The notes under the pieces are model-generated. The model saw only the letters and a program-made list of their open reading frames with translations, searched no databases and had not been told where the DNA came from. A stretch of DNA of 62,786 bases from Pseudoxanthobacter soli DSM 19599 (lineage in GTDB: Bacteria > Pseudomonadota > Alphaproteobacteria > Rhizobiales > Segnochrobactraceae): assembly GCA_945898215.1 (NCBI GenBank), contig CAMDHY010000012.1, forward strand, positions 1-62,786, in the 5' to 3' direction. Shown piece after piece: positions 1-9,369 of the stretch (position 1 is its first letter; the number at the start of each line of letters is the position of its first letter). Position numbers and translations under genes: made by a program.

Positions 1-155
1 GGGCCTTGGCCCGAAGCCCCGACCGCCCCCGCGACTGTATGCGGCGAGCCGTCCTCCACGATGTCACTGGCTCACCGTCCGCATTGACGACGGCGCCGGG
101 AAGACGGGGGGTGCGCGACGACCCGCGAGTCAGGAGACCGGCCAGGCGCATGGTG
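1..155 (+). promoter_or_regulatory. Cobalamin (B12) riboswitch, 5' end cut by window edge
   Basis: The conserved cobalamin-aptamer blocks occur in the right order: a CACTGG block near 65-70, a CCGGGAAG block near 97-104, and the B12 box (GAGTCAGGAGACC) near 125-137, followed by GGCC. The aptamer's first stem lies partly outside the window. It sits about 60 nt before a CbiM-like transporter gene, a classic target. In this family, binding of adenosylcobalamin represses the downstream uptake gene. The end coordinate is approximate. Confidence 0.88.
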
Positions 156-195
156 ACCAGAGCGACCCGTCGGGTGAGACGGTCGAGGAGGACGC

Positions 196-873
196 ATGCA
201 TATCGAGCCTGGACTTGTGGACGGCGGAAAATTTCTACTGAGCTATGCGACGGCGGCGGGCGCCGGCGCCTTCACGCTGAAGCTCGCTCTCGAGACGATC
301 CGGGAGGGGGGCGCCTTGTCGCTGCTGGCCCGCAGCATCGCCACGACGGCCCTGGTGTTCTGCTTCTTCGAGGTGTTCCCGCACTATCCGGTGGGTGTGT
401 CCGAGGTCCATCTCATCCTCGGCTCGACCCTGTTCCTGCTGTTCGGGGCGGCCCCGGCGGCCATTGGCCTCGCGCTCGGGCTGCTCTTCCAGGGCCTCCT
501 GTTCGCCCCGTTCGACCTGCCGCAATACGGCATGAACGTCACGACGCTGCTGGTGCCGCTGTTCGCCCTCTCGGCGCTTTCGCGCCGCATCATCCCGGCC
601 AAGACGCCCTATGTTGAGCTGAGCTACGGGCAGGCGCTGGCAATGTCGACGGCCTACCAGGCCGGCATCGTCACCTGGGTGGCGTTCTGGGCCGTCTACG
701 GCCAGGGCTTCACCGCCGAGACCCTGGCGTCGATCGCGACGTTCGGGGCCGCCTACATGCTGGTCGTCGTCGTCGAGCCGCTCGCGGACCTCGCCGTGCT
801 GGCGGTCGCCAAAACGCTCCACCGCCTGCGTGGCAGCGTGCTCGTCGACCGCCGCCTCTACGACGCCGCCTGA
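196..873 (+). CDS. CbiM-like energy-coupling factor (cobalt/B12-related) permease
   Basis: This is a 225-residue integral membrane protein starting MHIEPG. It has the N-terminal Met-His metal-binding start of the CbiM family and about six hydrophobic segments. CbiM proteins form the substrate-specific part of ECF-type cobalt importers in the inner membrane. A GAGGAGG-type ribosome binding site lies 4-10 nt before the ATG, and the gene follows a cobalamin riboswitch, so expression is probably shut off when B12 is plentiful. No CbiQ or CbiO partner follows, because the next gene is convergent. It may therefore work alone or with components encoded elsewhere. Cobalt as the substrate is inferred from the family and the riboswitch. 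Confidence 0.85.
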   Translation: MHIEPGLVDGGKFLLSYATAAGAGAFTLKLALETIREGGALSLLARSIATTALVFCFFEVFPHYPVGVSEVHLILGSTLFLLFGAAPAAIGLALGLLFQGLLFAPFDLPQYGMNVTTLLVPLFALSALSRRIIPAKTPYVELSYGQALAMSTAYQAGIVTWVAFWAVYGQGFTAETLASIATFGAAYMLVVVVEPLADLAVLAVAKTLHRLRGSVLVDRRLYDAA

Positions 874-885
874 GGCGACGCCGGC

Positions 886-916
886 GCGATGGCGGCTCTC
901 CGCCATCGCGTTTCCC
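886..916 (+). terminator. Rho-independent-like terminator after cbiM-like gene
   Basis: A perfect 10-bp GC-rich stem (GCGATGGCGG with CCGCCATCGC, 886-895 and 900-909) encloses a CTCT loop and is followed by GTTTCCC. It lies between two convergent genes and probably ends the CbiM transcript. Confidence 0.6.
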
Positions 917-982
917 TGGCGGACCGTCGGTGCGAAGAACCGCCGCGCCCGCGGCCGGGCGGCGACGGCGAACCGGAGCGGC

Positions 983-2245
983 TCAGAAGCGCTCCAGCCG
1001 GTAGGGCGTCAGGTCGATCGAGGGCGCCTGGCCTTCGGCGATCTCGGCGACGAGGCGGCCGGTGACGGCGCCGGCGATGAGGCCGGTGTGGCCGTGGCCG
1101 AAGGCGAAGATGAGGTTGCGGTGGCGCGCGGCGCGGCCGAGCACGGGCAGCGAATCCGGCATGCCCGGGCGGTTGCCCATCCAGCGCGTCACCTCGCCGA
1201 CCTCGAGGTCGCGGACCATTTCGCGGCCCATGGCGAGCAGGATGTCGGCGCGTCGGTCGTTCGGCGGGCGGCCGAGGCCGGCGAGTTCGATGGTGCCGGC
1301 GAAGCGCAGGCCGCCCTCCATCGGCGACGCCACGAACTTGCGTTCCGACCAGATAGTCTGGGTCCGGAGGCCGACATCGGCGCCGGTCACCTGGACGTGG
1401 TAGCCGCGCTCGGCCTCCATCGGCACCCGGTAGCCGAGGGACTTTGCGAGCGCCTTCGACCAGGCGCCGGCCGACAGCACGACGGTGCCGGCCTCCCGGC
1501 GGCCGCTTTCCGTCGTGACGGCGGCAATGCCCTCCGGCCCCGTCTCGAAGCCGGTGACGCGCTCGCGCAGGAGCGTGCCGCCATTGCGGACGAAGGCGCC
1601 CGCGAGGCTCGCCACCAGCCGGCCGGGGTTCTTGCATTGGCCCTGCTCGGGCAGGAAGACGGCGCTCTTGAAGCGATGGGCGAGCGCCGGCTCGAGCTGG
1701 CGGATCTCGTCCTCGTCGAGGAACTCGATCGCGACGCCACGCTCGCGCCGGAGCGTCAGGCCGAAGTCCGACGGCGAGACGGCGTTCGCGCTCTCGTGGA
1801 CGAAGAGCTGGCCGCGGCGGGCGAGGAGGTCCTCGCAACCGGCCTCCTTCAGGAGCGGCGCGTAGGCATCATATGTGCCCTGGTGCAGCGCCCGCATGGC
1901 GTCGGCGATCGCCGGCACCCGCGAGCGCCGTCCGGCCGACAAGAGCCGCAGGATCCACGGCATCGCCTGCGGCAGGTAGCCGAGGCGGACGAACAGTGGC
2001 CCCTCGGGATCGAGCAGCCACTCGGGCACCTTGTTCAGCATGCCGGGCATGCCGATCGGCACGCACGAGCCCGGACAGATGCCGCCGGCGTTGCCGTAGC
2101 TGCACTGGTCCTCGCTGCCGGGCTCGGCCGGGTCGATTAGCTCGACGTTGTAGCCCGCACGCTGCAGGTAGGACGCCGAGCAGACGCCGACGATGCCGGC
2201 GCCGACGACGATCGCGCGGCGACGCGCGGTCTCGGTGCCGGTCAT
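983..2245 (-). CDS. FAD-dependent D-amino-acid dehydrogenase (DadA family)
   Basis: A 420-residue flavoprotein of the DAO/DadA family, with the FAD-binding GAGIVG motif at residues 15-20 and a typical C-terminal FAD/substrate segment (FGHGHTGL). DadA-type enzymes oxidise D-amino acids or D-imino acids to keto or imino products and pass electrons to the respiratory chain. It is the last gene of the minus-strand catabolic cluster, 28 nt after the aldolase. In hydroxyproline-degrading bacteria, DadA-like enzymes oxidise cis-4-hydroxy-D-proline, the product of the epimerase family also present here. That substrate is inferred from context. A GGGAG-type ribosome binding site supports the ATG. Confidence 0.85.
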   Translation of the reverse strand: MTGTETARRRAIVVGAGIVGVCSASYLQRAGYNVELIDPAEPGSEDQCSYGNAGGICPGSCVPIGMPGMLNKVPEWLLDPEGPLFVRLGYLPQAMPWILRLLSAGRRSRVPAIADAMRALHQGTYDAYAPLLKEAGCEDLLARRGQLFVHESANAVSPSDFGLTLRRERGVAIEFLDEDEIRQLEPALAHRFKSAVFLPEQGQCKNPGRLVASLAGAFVRNGGTLLRERVTGFETGPEGIAAVTTESGRREAGTVVLSAGAWSKALAKSLGYRVPMEAERGYHVQVTGADVGLRTQTIWSERKFVASPMEGGLRFAGTIELAGLGRPPNDRRADILLAMGREMVRDLEVGEVTRWMGNRPGMPDSLPVLGRAARHRNLIFAFGHGHTGLIAGAVTGRLVAEIAEGQAPSIDLTPYRLERF

Positions 2246-2273
2246 CGCGTGCTCTCCCGTGTCTCGCCGCGGC

Positions 2274-3056
2274 TCAGGGCGTGTTGGCGGCGGGCGTGCC
2301 GGCGCGCAGCGCCTTGAGGCCGTTGCCGGCGACCCACTGCAGCATCCGGAAGTCGGAGAGGTAGGAGATCAGCCGGTAGCCGGTGTCGATCATCTCCTGG
2401 CCGTAGGCGACCGAGCCGACGTGGATGCCGGGCACCACGCCGTGCCCGTTGGCGGCCTCGGCGATCTTGACGATCGTCTCATAGACCTTCGGGAAGCGCG
2501 GGTCGAAGCCCGGCGCATGGCCCATTGAGACCGAGAGGTCGGAGGGGCCGATGTAGACGGAATCGAGACCCGGTGTGGAGAGGATCTCCTCGAGATTGTT
2601 GACCGCCTGCTGCGTCTCGATCATCGCCATCGTCAGGATGGTCTCGTTCGCCTTGGCGAAATAGTCCGGTCCGCCATAGAGCGAGGCGCGCAGCGGGCCG
2701 ACGCTGCGGTGGCCGACGGGGGCGTAGCGGCAGGCGGCGACGAAGGCCTCGGCCTGCGCGCGGGTGTTCACCATCGGGCAGATGACGCCATAGGCGCCGG
2801 CGTCGAGCACCTTGCCGATCATGCCGGGCTCGTTCCACGGCACGCGCACGAGCGGTGTGGCGTTCGTGGTGGAGATCGCCTGCAGCATGGTGACCATCAC
2901 CTGGTAGTCGATGGCGCCGTGCTGCATGTCGATGCACAGGCCATCGAAGCCCTGCACGGCCATCGCCTCGGCGGAGATCGAGGAGGGGATGGCGAGCCAG
3001 CCGTTCATCACGGTGCCGCCGGCCGCCCAGATGGTCTGGATCTTGTTCTCGCGCAT
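2274..3056 (-). CDS. HpcH/HpaI-family class II aldolase
   Basis: A 260-residue aldolase of the HpcH/HpaI family, which cleaves 4-hydroxy-2-oxo acids to pyruvate plus an aldehyde with a divalent metal. The expected active-site residues are visible: His46 in DMQHG, Arg71, the metal ligands Glu147 (MIETQ) and Asp173 (GPSDL). An AGAGGA ribosome binding site precedes the ATG. It lies between the GMC oxidoreductase (24-nt gap) and the DadA-like gene. Its presence suggests that the imported compound is turned into a hydroxy-oxo acid that is cleaved, with the resulting aldehyde passed to one of the two dehydrogenases upstream. The true substrate cannot be read from sequence. Confidence 0.88.
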   Translation of the reverse strand: MRENKIQTIWAAGGTVMNGWLAIPSSISAEAMAVQGFDGLCIDMQHGAIDYQVMVTMLQAISTTNATPLVRVPWNEPGMIGKVLDAGAYGVICPMVNTRAQAEAFVAACRYAPVGHRSVGPLRASLYGGPDYFAKANETILTMAMIETQQAVNNLEEILSTPGLDSVYIGPSDLSVSMGHAPGFDPRFPKVYETIVKIAEAANGHGVVPGIHVGSVAYGQEMIDTGYRLISYLSDFRMLQWVAGNGLKALRAGTPAANTP

Positions 3057-3080
3057 GGAAGTCCTCTTTGGCGTGGGCCG

Positions 3081-4793
3081 TCAGGGGTTGAGGATGAGGT
3101 CGGACGCCTTCTCGGCGATCGCGATCGTGGTGATGTTGGTGTTGGCCGAGCAGATCGACGGCATCGCCGAGGCGTCGACGACCCGCAGGCCCTCGACGCC
3201 GCGCACGCGCAGGCGCCCGTCGAGCACGGCGGTGGGGTCGTCGTCGCCGCCCATCCGGCAGGTGCCGGAGACGTGCCAGCCGGACCAGACGGTGGACTTC
3301 ACCCAGTCGGCGATCGCCTCGTCGTCGCGCGCCATCGCGTGCAGCCGCTCGGCCGGGCCGAAGCGGTTGCGATAGAGCCAGTCGCGGGTGAGCGGGCTCG
3401 CGTCGAACAGGAAGGCGGCGGCGGCGGTCTTCAGCCAGTTCGACGGCTTGCGGACGGACATCGCCCGCACCTCGTCGGTGTAGCCGGCGAGGAACCACAT
3501 GGTGGTGGCGGCCTTCACCTCAGGCGACTCGATCGTGCGGTAGATCAGCTTGAATGCTTCGACGAGGCGCTTCAGGTCGCGTCCATCGGCGGCGAGGTTG
3601 AGGTCGATGACCGGCTCGGCGCGGAAATCGGGGCTCGCGAGGCGGAGCGTGCCCTGCGAGTAGGACTTGTTCACGCAGACGCCGAGCGAGCCCATGCGCT
3701 TGCCGAGCGGGTGCCAGCCGGTGCGGTTCGCCGGCATCAGCAGCATGTCGCCGGGCGTGCAGCCCTCGACGCCGGAGGAATAGCGCAGGCCCATGAAGAT
3801 GTGGCGGCGCTGGCCGGCCGGCAGGCGCGCGGCGGGGCGCAGGTGCGTGCCGACCGAGATGTGCGGGTGGTCGGTGAGGTTCTCGCCGACGCCGGGGACG
3901 TCGGCGACCACACCGATGCCGAGGTGCCTGAGGTGGCCGGCCGGGCCGATGCCGGCGCGCATCAGGATCGCCGGCGAATGCAGGGCGCCGGAGGAGACGA
4001 TGACCTCGCCCGCCGCGACCGCGTGGAAGGCACCGGCGACGTCGACCTCGATGCCGGTGACGCGGCGGCCCTCGGTGACGAGCCGGCGGACGTGAGCGTG
4101 CGGGACTATCGTCAGGTTCTTGCGCGCCCGCACCTCGCGGGAGAGGTAGCCGAGCGCGGTGGAGACGCGGCGGTCGTTCTCATTCGTCAGCGGCAGCGGG
4201 TAGCAGCCGTCGGAGGTGCCGCCGTTGATGTCGTCGCCGTAGCGGAAGCCCTGCGCCTCGAAGGCGGCGAGGGTGGCCTTGGTGAACGGCGCCCACTCCT
4301 TCGGGAACAGCCGGCGGATCGGCAGCGGGCCCTCGCGGCCATGCAGGGGGCCGTTGAAGTCGAGGTCGCGCTCGAGGCGCTTGAAGTAGGGCAGCAGGCC
4401 TGCGAAGTCCCAGCCGGGCAGGCCCATCGCCGCCCAGGCGTCGTAGTCGGCCGGCATGCCGCGGATGGCGAACTGGCCGTTGATGCTGGAGCCGCCGCCC
4501 ATCACCTTCGCCTGCTCGAGCTTCGAGGGCTTGGCCGTGGACGAGTTGAGGCGGGGCGAGCGGGTGTAGACGCGCAGGTCCTGCCAGTGGAAGCGCGGGT
4601 CGAAATAGGAGAGGCCGGGATAGCTGTCGGCGATGACGTCGGGCACCGCGTCCGGCGGCGTGTCGGGGCCGGCCTCGAACAGGCCGACGGTGTGGCGGCC
4701 GTTCGCCGAAAGGCGGTTCGCCAGCACGCAGCCGGCGGAGCCGCCGCCGACGATGACGAAGTCGAAGCGCGGGGGGAGGGCGTCAGGCGGCAT
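3081..4793 (-). CDS. GMC-family FAD-dependent alcohol/choline-type dehydrogenase
   Basis: A 570-residue glucose-methanol-choline oxidoreductase. The FAD-binding GGGSAG motif is at residues 16-21, the second GMC signature (SSGALHSPAIL) is mid-protein, and the catalytic His507 (WHVSGTCRMG) is followed by the C-terminal SANTN motif. These enzymes oxidise primary alcohols to aldehydes. The reading frame stays open further upstream, but the ATG at 4793 gives the normal family N-terminus and overlaps the 3' end of the aldehyde dehydrogenase gene by 11 nt, which suggests translational coupling. Pairing a GMC oxidase with an aldehyde dehydrogenase recalls BetA/BetB of choline oxidation, but the surrounding genes point to another substrate. 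Confidence 0.88.
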   Translation of the reverse strand: MPPDALPPRFDFVIVGGGSAGCVLANRLSANGRHTVGLFEAGPDTPPDAVPDVIADSYPGLSYFDPRFHWQDLRVYTRSPRLNSSTAKPSKLEQAKVMGGGSSINGQFAIRGMPADYDAWAAMGLPGWDFAGLLPYFKRLERDLDFNGPLHGREGPLPIRRLFPKEWAPFTKATLAAFEAQGFRYGDDINGGTSDGCYPLPLTNENDRRVSTALGYLSREVRARKNLTIVPHAHVRRLVTEGRRVTGIEVDVAGAFHAVAAGEVIVSSGALHSPAILMRAGIGPAGHLRHLGIGVVADVPGVGENLTDHPHISVGTHLRPAARLPAGQRRHIFMGLRYSSGVEGCTPGDMLLMPANRTGWHPLGKRMGSLGVCVNKSYSQGTLRLASPDFRAEPVIDLNLAADGRDLKRLVEAFKLIYRTIESPEVKAATTMWFLAGYTDEVRAMSVRKPSNWLKTAAAAFLFDASPLTRDWLYRNRFGPAERLHAMARDDEAIADWVKSTVWSGWHVSGTCRMGGDDDPTAVLDGRLRVRGVEGLRVVDASAMPSICSANTNITTIAIAEKASDLILNP

Positions 4794-6276
4794 AGTCGAT
4801 CCACACGGCTTTCTGGCGCCGGAAGCCCTCGATGCCGGCGCGCCCCATGTCCTTGCCGAAGCCGGAGCCATTGAAGCCGCCGGCGGGGAAGGTGAACTCG
4901 GGGGCGCGGCCGTGGTGGTTGACCCACACCATGCCGGCGGCGATGCGGTCGCTGGCGCGCAGCGCCTTGCCGATGTCGGCGGTGTAGACGCTGGCGGCGA
5001 GCCCGTAGACCGGGTGGCCGGCCATGGCGATGCCCTCGTCGACATCGTCGAAGCGGTGGACCGAGAGGACGGGACCGAAGAACTCCTCGCGGTAGCCGGT
5101 CATCGCCTCGGTGACGCCTTCCAGGATCGTCGGCGCGTACCACGAGCCGGCGTTGCGGGTCTCGAGCGGGCGGCCGCCGATGCGGGCGGTGGCACCCTCG
5201 GTGAGGGTGGCGCGCACCAACTGGTCGATGCGCTCAGCCTGCCGGGCGCTGACGATCGGCGAGAAGGTCGTCGCGCCGTCCCAGGTCGGACCGGCGCGGA
5301 CGGTGGCGCAGGCGGCCTCGATCTTCTCGATCAGCGGCTCGGCAACCGCGCGCTGCACGACGAGGCGGGAGCCGGCGGTGCAGACCTGGCCGGCATTGCC
5401 GAGGAAGCCGCGGGCGACGTGGCCGGCGACCGCGTCGAGGTCGGCGGCGTCGGCGAAGACGAGCTGCGGGCTCTTGCCGCCGAGCTCCAGCGTCACCGGC
5501 TTGAGGCCGTTCAGCGCCGCCTCCGCCATCAGCTTGGCGCCGGTGGCGGTGGAGCCGGTGAAGGAGATCTTGCGGATGTCGGGGTGGCGGACGATGGCGC
5601 TACCGGTCGTATGTCCGAGGCCGTTGACGACATTGAGGAGGCCCGCCGGCAGGCCGGCCTCGGCGGAGAGCACCGCGAGGGCGATCAGCGAGAACGGCGT
5701 CAGTTCCGACGTCTTCATCACCACGGCGTTGCCGGCGGCGAGCGCCGGGGCGAACTTCCACGCCGCGGTGATCATCGGGAAGTTCCACGGCACGACGGCA
5801 CCGACGATGCCGTAGGGCTCGCCCTTGATCAGCGACAGCACGCTGCCCTCGGTGGCGGTGATGTCGCCCTCGAGCTTGTCGCAGAACTCGGCGTAGTAGC
5901 GGATGACGCCGGCCGTGCGCACCGCATCGCGGACGCTCGTCTCGGCGATCGGCCGGGTCGAGTTCACGGCCTCGAGGCGGGCAAGCGCCGGGGCGTTTGC
6001 TTCCACGACGTCGGCGAAGCGGTGCAGCACGCGGGCGCGCTCGCGGGGCGAAACGGACTCCCAGTGGCTCGCCGCGAGGCCGGCCTTCGCAGTGGCGACG
6101 GCCTCGTCGACGGCAGCCTCGCCGCCGTCGGTGAGCATTCCCATCGGCTGGTGGTCGGAGGGGCGGAGCACGGCGATCGCCTCGCCGGCACGTTCGACGA
6201 GGCGGCCGCCGATGAAGTGGCCCGCGGGGACGGAGACGGTCTTCGGATCGAAGTCGAGACTTGCGGCAGCGGTCAT
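4783..6276 (-). CDS. NAD(P)-dependent aldehyde dehydrogenase (betaine-aldehyde-dehydrogenase-like)
   Basis: A 497-residue aldehyde dehydrogenase with the complete catalytic set: Asn165 (PWNFP), Glu264 (LELGGKSP) and nucleophile Cys299 (GQVCTAG). The family oxidises aldehydes to carboxylic acids. Its C-terminal codons overlap the start of the GMC oxidoreductase, so the alcohol-to-aldehyde and aldehyde-to-acid steps are probably coupled. It begins 4 nt after the other aldehyde dehydrogenase gene ends. The two share only family-level similarity, so this is not a recent tandem duplication. Confidence 0.88.
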   Translation of the reverse strand: MTAAASLDFDPKTVSVPAGHFIGGRLVERAGEAIAVLRPSDHQPMGMLTDGGEAAVDEAVATAKAGLAASHWESVSPRERARVLHRFADVVEANAPALARLEAVNSTRPIAETSVRDAVRTAGVIRYYAEFCDKLEGDITATEGSVLSLIKGEPYGIVGAVVPWNFPMITAAWKFAPALAAGNAVVMKTSELTPFSLIALAVLSAEAGLPAGLLNVVNGLGHTTGSAIVRHPDIRKISFTGSTATGAKLMAEAALNGLKPVTLELGGKSPQLVFADAADLDAVAGHVARGFLGNAGQVCTAGSRLVVQRAVAEPLIEKIEAACATVRAGPTWDGATTFSPIVSARQAERIDQLVRATLTEGATARIGGRPLETRNAGSWYAPTILEGVTEAMTGYREEFFGPVLSVHRFDDVDEGIAMAGHPVYGLAASVYTADIGKALRASDRIAAGMVWVNHHGRAPEFTFPAGGFNGSGFGKDMGRAGIEGFRRQKAVWIDYAA

Positions 6277-6280
6277 CGCG

Positions 6281-7723
6281 TCAGGCCACCTTCATGTAGA
6301 TCGAGCGCCACTCGGTGTAGAACTCGAGCACCGGGCGGCCCTGCTCCTTGACGCCGGTGCCCGACGCCTTGGAGCCGCCGAACGGGGCGTGCAGCTCGAC
6401 GCCGGCCGTCGGCAGGTTGACGGAGGCGACGCCCGTCTCGGCGCGGGCGACGAACGCATGGGCGCGGCCGAGGTCGCGGGTGCAGATCGAGGCGGAGAGG
6501 CCGTATTCGGTGTCGTTGGCGAGGGCGACGGCGGCGTCGAAGTCGGCCACCTCGAAGAGGGCGACGACCGGGCCGAAGATCTCCTCCCGCGCGATCGTCA
6601 TGTCGGGCGAAACGCCGTCGAAGATCGTCGGGGCGACGAAGTAGCCGGCGGGATTGACGCCGTCCGGGCCGCCGGTGAGGAGCCGCGCACCCTCGGCGAT
6701 CCCCTTGCGGACATAGTCGCGCACCTTGTCGTACTGGCGGGCGTCGACGACCGGGCCGACGAAGGTGTCGGGGTCGCGGGCGTCGCCGACCTTGAGCGCC
6801 TTCGCCTTGGCGACGAAGGCCTCGGTGAAGGCCTTCGCGACGGGGGCCTCGACGATGACGCGGCTCGTCGCTGTGCACCTCTGGTCGGCGTTGCGGAAGG
6901 CGCCCTCGATCGCCGTAGTGGCGGCGAGTTCGAGGTCGGCGTCGGCGAGCACGACGAGCGGGTTCTTGCCGCCGAGTTCGCACTGCACCTTGCCGAGGCG
7001 GTTGGAGACGGCGCGATGGACGCGCTCGCCGACGGCCCGCGAGCCGGTGAAGGAGACGGCGGCGACGCCCGGGTGGTCGACGATCGCCTGGCCGACGTCG
7101 AAGCCGTCGCCGTGCACGAGGTTGAAGACGCCGGCCGGCACGCCCGCCTCGACGAGGATCTCGGCGAGCAGCTGCGAGGTGAGCGGCGAATGCAGGCAGG
7201 GCTTCCAGACGACAGCGTTGCCGGTGACGAGGGCCGGCCCGAACTTCCAGGCGGAGATCGAGGCGGGGAAGTTCCACGGCGTTATCTGGCCGACGACGCC
7301 GACGGGTTTGCGCACCGTCCAGGCGACGACGCCGGGGCGGCCGGAGGGCAGGTTGTCGCCCGAAAGCCGCGGTCCCTCGGCGGCGTAGAACTCCAGCACC
7401 TTGGCGGAATAGAGCGCCTCGCCCCGGGCCTCGCCGATCGGCTTGCCGACCTCGCGCGTCATCAGTTGGGCGAGGTCCTCGACGCGGGCGCGCAGCAGCG
7501 CTCCTGCCTTCACGAGGATCTCGCCGCGGGCGACCGGCGAGGTTGCGGCCCAGCCGGGCTGCGCGGCGCGGGCGGCCGCAACGGCGTCCTCGACGTCATC
7601 GACCGACGACAGCGGGTACTCGACGATGACGTCAGCGACGTCGGACGGGTTGATGGCGCGGTAGGTGGCGCTGCCGCGCGGGGCGCGCCAGGCGCCGGCG
7701 ACGAGGTTGCAAGGCGTTGTCAT
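6281..7723 (-). CDS. Aldehyde dehydrogenase, alpha-ketoglutarate-semialdehyde-dehydrogenase-like
   Basis: A 480-residue aldehyde dehydrogenase with Asn151 (PWNFP), Glu249 (CELGGKNP) and Cys283. The motif around the nucleophile (QRCTATSR) resembles 2,5-dioxovalerate (alpha-ketoglutarate semialdehyde) dehydrogenases, which finish hydroxyproline and sugar-acid degradation. The epimerase-like and DadA-like genes in the same cluster fit that role, but the sequence alone cannot fix the substrate. An AGGAAC ribosome binding site precedes the ATG, and the ABC ATPase gene ends 33 nt upstream. Confidence 0.86.
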   Translation of the reverse strand: MTTPCNLVAGAWRAPRGSATYRAINPSDVADVIVEYPLSSVDDVEDAVAAARAAQPGWAATSPVARGEILVKAGALLRARVEDLAQLMTREVGKPIGEARGEALYSAKVLEFYAAEGPRLSGDNLPSGRPGVVAWTVRKPVGVVGQITPWNFPASISAWKFGPALVTGNAVVWKPCLHSPLTSQLLAEILVEAGVPAGVFNLVHGDGFDVGQAIVDHPGVAAVSFTGSRAVGERVHRAVSNRLGKVQCELGGKNPLVVLADADLELAATTAIEGAFRNADQRCTATSRVIVEAPVAKAFTEAFVAKAKALKVGDARDPDTFVGPVVDARQYDKVRDYVRKGIAEGARLLTGGPDGVNPAGYFVAPTIFDGVSPDMTIAREEIFGPVVALFEVADFDAAVALANDTEYGLSASICTRDLGRAHAFVARAETGVASVNLPTAGVELHAPFGGSKASGTGVKEQGRPVLEFYTEWRSIYMKVA

Positions 7724-7756
7724 GGGGGTTGTTCCTGGTCTGCGGGCGGGACGGGT

Positions 7757-8581
7757 TCAGCGCTGCGCCGCCTCGAGGAAGGGGCGCAGCATGTCGGCGG
7801 TCTCGTGGAAGCGGCCGACAAAGGCCTTGAGGCGCGGATGCTCGGGCTTCAGGAGCACGTCCTTCGGCGCCCCGTCGGCGACGACGACGCCCTCGTCGAG
7901 GAAGACGACGCGGTCGGCGATCTCGAAGGCGAAGCCGAGCTCGTGGGTGACGACGACCATCGTCATGCCGGAGCGGGCGAGCGCCAGCATCGCCTTCAGC
8001 ACCTCGCCGACGAGCTCAGGATCAAGGGCGGAGGTCGGCTCGTCGAACAGCATCACGGCCGGGTTCATGGCGAGCGCCCGGGCGATGGCGACGCGCTGCT
8101 GCTGGCCGCCGGAGAGCTGGGCGGGATGCTTGTGGCGGTGGTCGGCGAGGCCCATCTGGTCGAGGAGTTCCGAGCCCCGCTTCTCGGCCGTGGCGCGGTC
8201 GATCCCCTGCACGATCACCGGCCCCTCGATGACGTTGCCGAGCGCCGTCATGTGCGGAAACAGGTTGAACTGCTGGAACACCATGCCGGTCTTGGCGCGG
8301 ATGCGGTTGACCTGGCGGGGCGTGAGCTTCAGCCGGTCGCGGCCGCCCTCCTCGACGTCGAAGATCGGCTCCCCGGCGATGGTGATGCGGCCCTGGTCGG
8401 GAATGTTGAGGAGGTTGATGCAGCGCAGGAGCGACGTCTTGCCGGAGCCCGAGGCGCCGATCAGCACCACGACTTCGCCCGCCTTCACCGTGAGGTCGAT
8501 GCCGCGCAGCACCGGCCGGTCGCCGAAGCGCTTGTAGATGCCGTCGAGCTCGAGGACGGTCTCGGATCCTTCGCGCTTCAC
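7757..8581 (-). CDS. Polar amino-acid ABC transporter ATP-binding protein
   Basis: A 274-residue ATPase of the HisP/GlnQ type. Walker A (GASGSGKT) is at residues 42-49, and the Q-loop, LSGGQQQR signature and Walker B ([12 protein letters not shown]) follow. It powers the permease encoded just upstream. The GTG at 8581 is chosen as the start: it overlaps the permease stop codon in a GTGA arrangement and gives the normal family length. The frame remains open well upstream, but only as a shadow of the permease and binding-protein genes. Confidence 0.9.
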   Translation of the reverse strand: MKREGSETVLELDGIYKRFGDRPVLRGIDLTVKAGEVVVLIGASGSGKTSLLRCINLLNIPDQGRITIAGEPIFDVEEGGRDRLKLTPRQVNRIRAKTGMVFQQFNLFPHMTALGNVIEGPVIVQGIDRATAEKRGSELLDQMGLADHRHKHPAQLSGGQQQRVAIARALAMNPAVMLFDEPTSALDPELVGEVLKAMLALARSGMTMVVVTHELGFAFEIADRVVFLDEGVVVADGAPKDVLLKPEHPRLKAFVGRFHETADMLRPFLEAAQR

Positions 8582-9237
8582 AGCGACAGCCCTCCGCGCT
8601 TCTCGAGTCTGCGGGCGAGCAGCGTCAGCGGTGTCAGCACGACGACGTAGATGATGCCGATCGCCGTGTAGATCTCCATCGGCCGGTAGGTGAAGCTCGA
8701 GATGTAGCTCGCCTGGTAGAGCAGATCCGGCACCGTGATGATCGACAGGAGCGTGGTGTTCTTCATCTGGATGATCGACTGGCCGGCGAGCGGCGGCACC
8801 ATGCGGCGGAACGCCTGCGGAAGGATGATGCGGCGCATGCGCTGGCTGTAGGACATGCCGATGGCGGTGGCGGCGTCGGTCTGGCCGGGGTCGATCGACT
8901 GCACGCCGGCGCGCAGGATCTCGGCATAGAAGGCGCCGACATAGCAGGACAGCGCGACGAAGCCGGCCCAGCCCTTGGTGATGTTCAGCCCCATGAAGAT
9001 CGGCAGGGCGTAGTAGGTCCACAACAGGATGACGAGCAGCGGGATGTTGCGGAAGAACTCCACGTAGATCCGGCCGAGCCAGCGCAGCACGCGGTAAGGC
9101 GTCAACTGCGCCAGCCCGACGCACAGGCCGATGATCATGCCGGCGACGATGGTGATGACGGTGTAGTAAACGGAGATCAGGAAGCCCTGCCAGAGCAGCG
9201 GGGCGTTCTGCGTGATCACCGAGAAATCGAACGTCAT
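8578..9237 (-). CDS. Polar amino-acid ABC transporter permease (HisM/GlnP family)
   Basis: A 219-residue inner-membrane permease with about five transmembrane segments. The EAA-type cytoplasmic loop that contacts the ATPase lies around residues 115-145 ([19 protein letters not shown]). Only one permease gene is present, so the transporter probably uses a homodimer. A GGAAG ribosome binding site precedes the ATG, and the gene overlaps the ATPase gene by 4 nt. The pair plus the binding protein at 9370 make a complete importer for an amino-acid-like compound, the likely entry route for the cluster's substrate. Confidence 0.9.
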   Translation of the reverse strand: MTFDFSVITQNAPLLWQGFLISVYYTVITIVAGMIIGLCVGLAQLTPYRVLRWLGRIYVEFFRNIPLLVILLWTYYALPIFMGLNITKGWAGFVALSCYVGAFYAEILRAGVQSIDPGQTDAATAIGMSYSQRMRRIILPQAFRRMVPPLAGQSIIQMKNTTLLSIITVPDLLYQASYISSFTYRPMEIYTAIGIIYVVVLTPLTLLARRLEKRGGLSL

Positions 9238-9309
9238 ACGAAAGCTTCCGTCTGCTCGGGCGGGCTCTCGGGAGGCGGCCCGTCAGGGCGGGCCGCGAGC
9301 GGGAAGAGT

Positions 9310-9359
9310 CGGCCGGAGACCGGCGGCAGGGGGGAGGGCGCCGCTGGGGTCTCCGGCCG
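9310..9359 (-). promoter_or_regulatory. Long intercistronic stem-loop behind the binding-protein gene
   Basis: A perfect 12-bp inverted repeat (9310-9321 with 9348-9359, arm CGGCCGGAGACC), with further inner pairing, lies between the binding-protein gene and the permease gene. No T-run follows. Such hairpins commonly stabilise the upstream message or dampen read-through, so that binding protein is made in excess over the membrane subunits. Confidence 0.6.
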
Positions 9360-9369
9360 TGGCGGGTGA

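Noticed and set aside
2709-4874. A 721-residue plus-strand frame opposite the aldolase and GMC genes
   Set aside because: No recognisable domain and biased composition. The opposite strand has intact enzymes.
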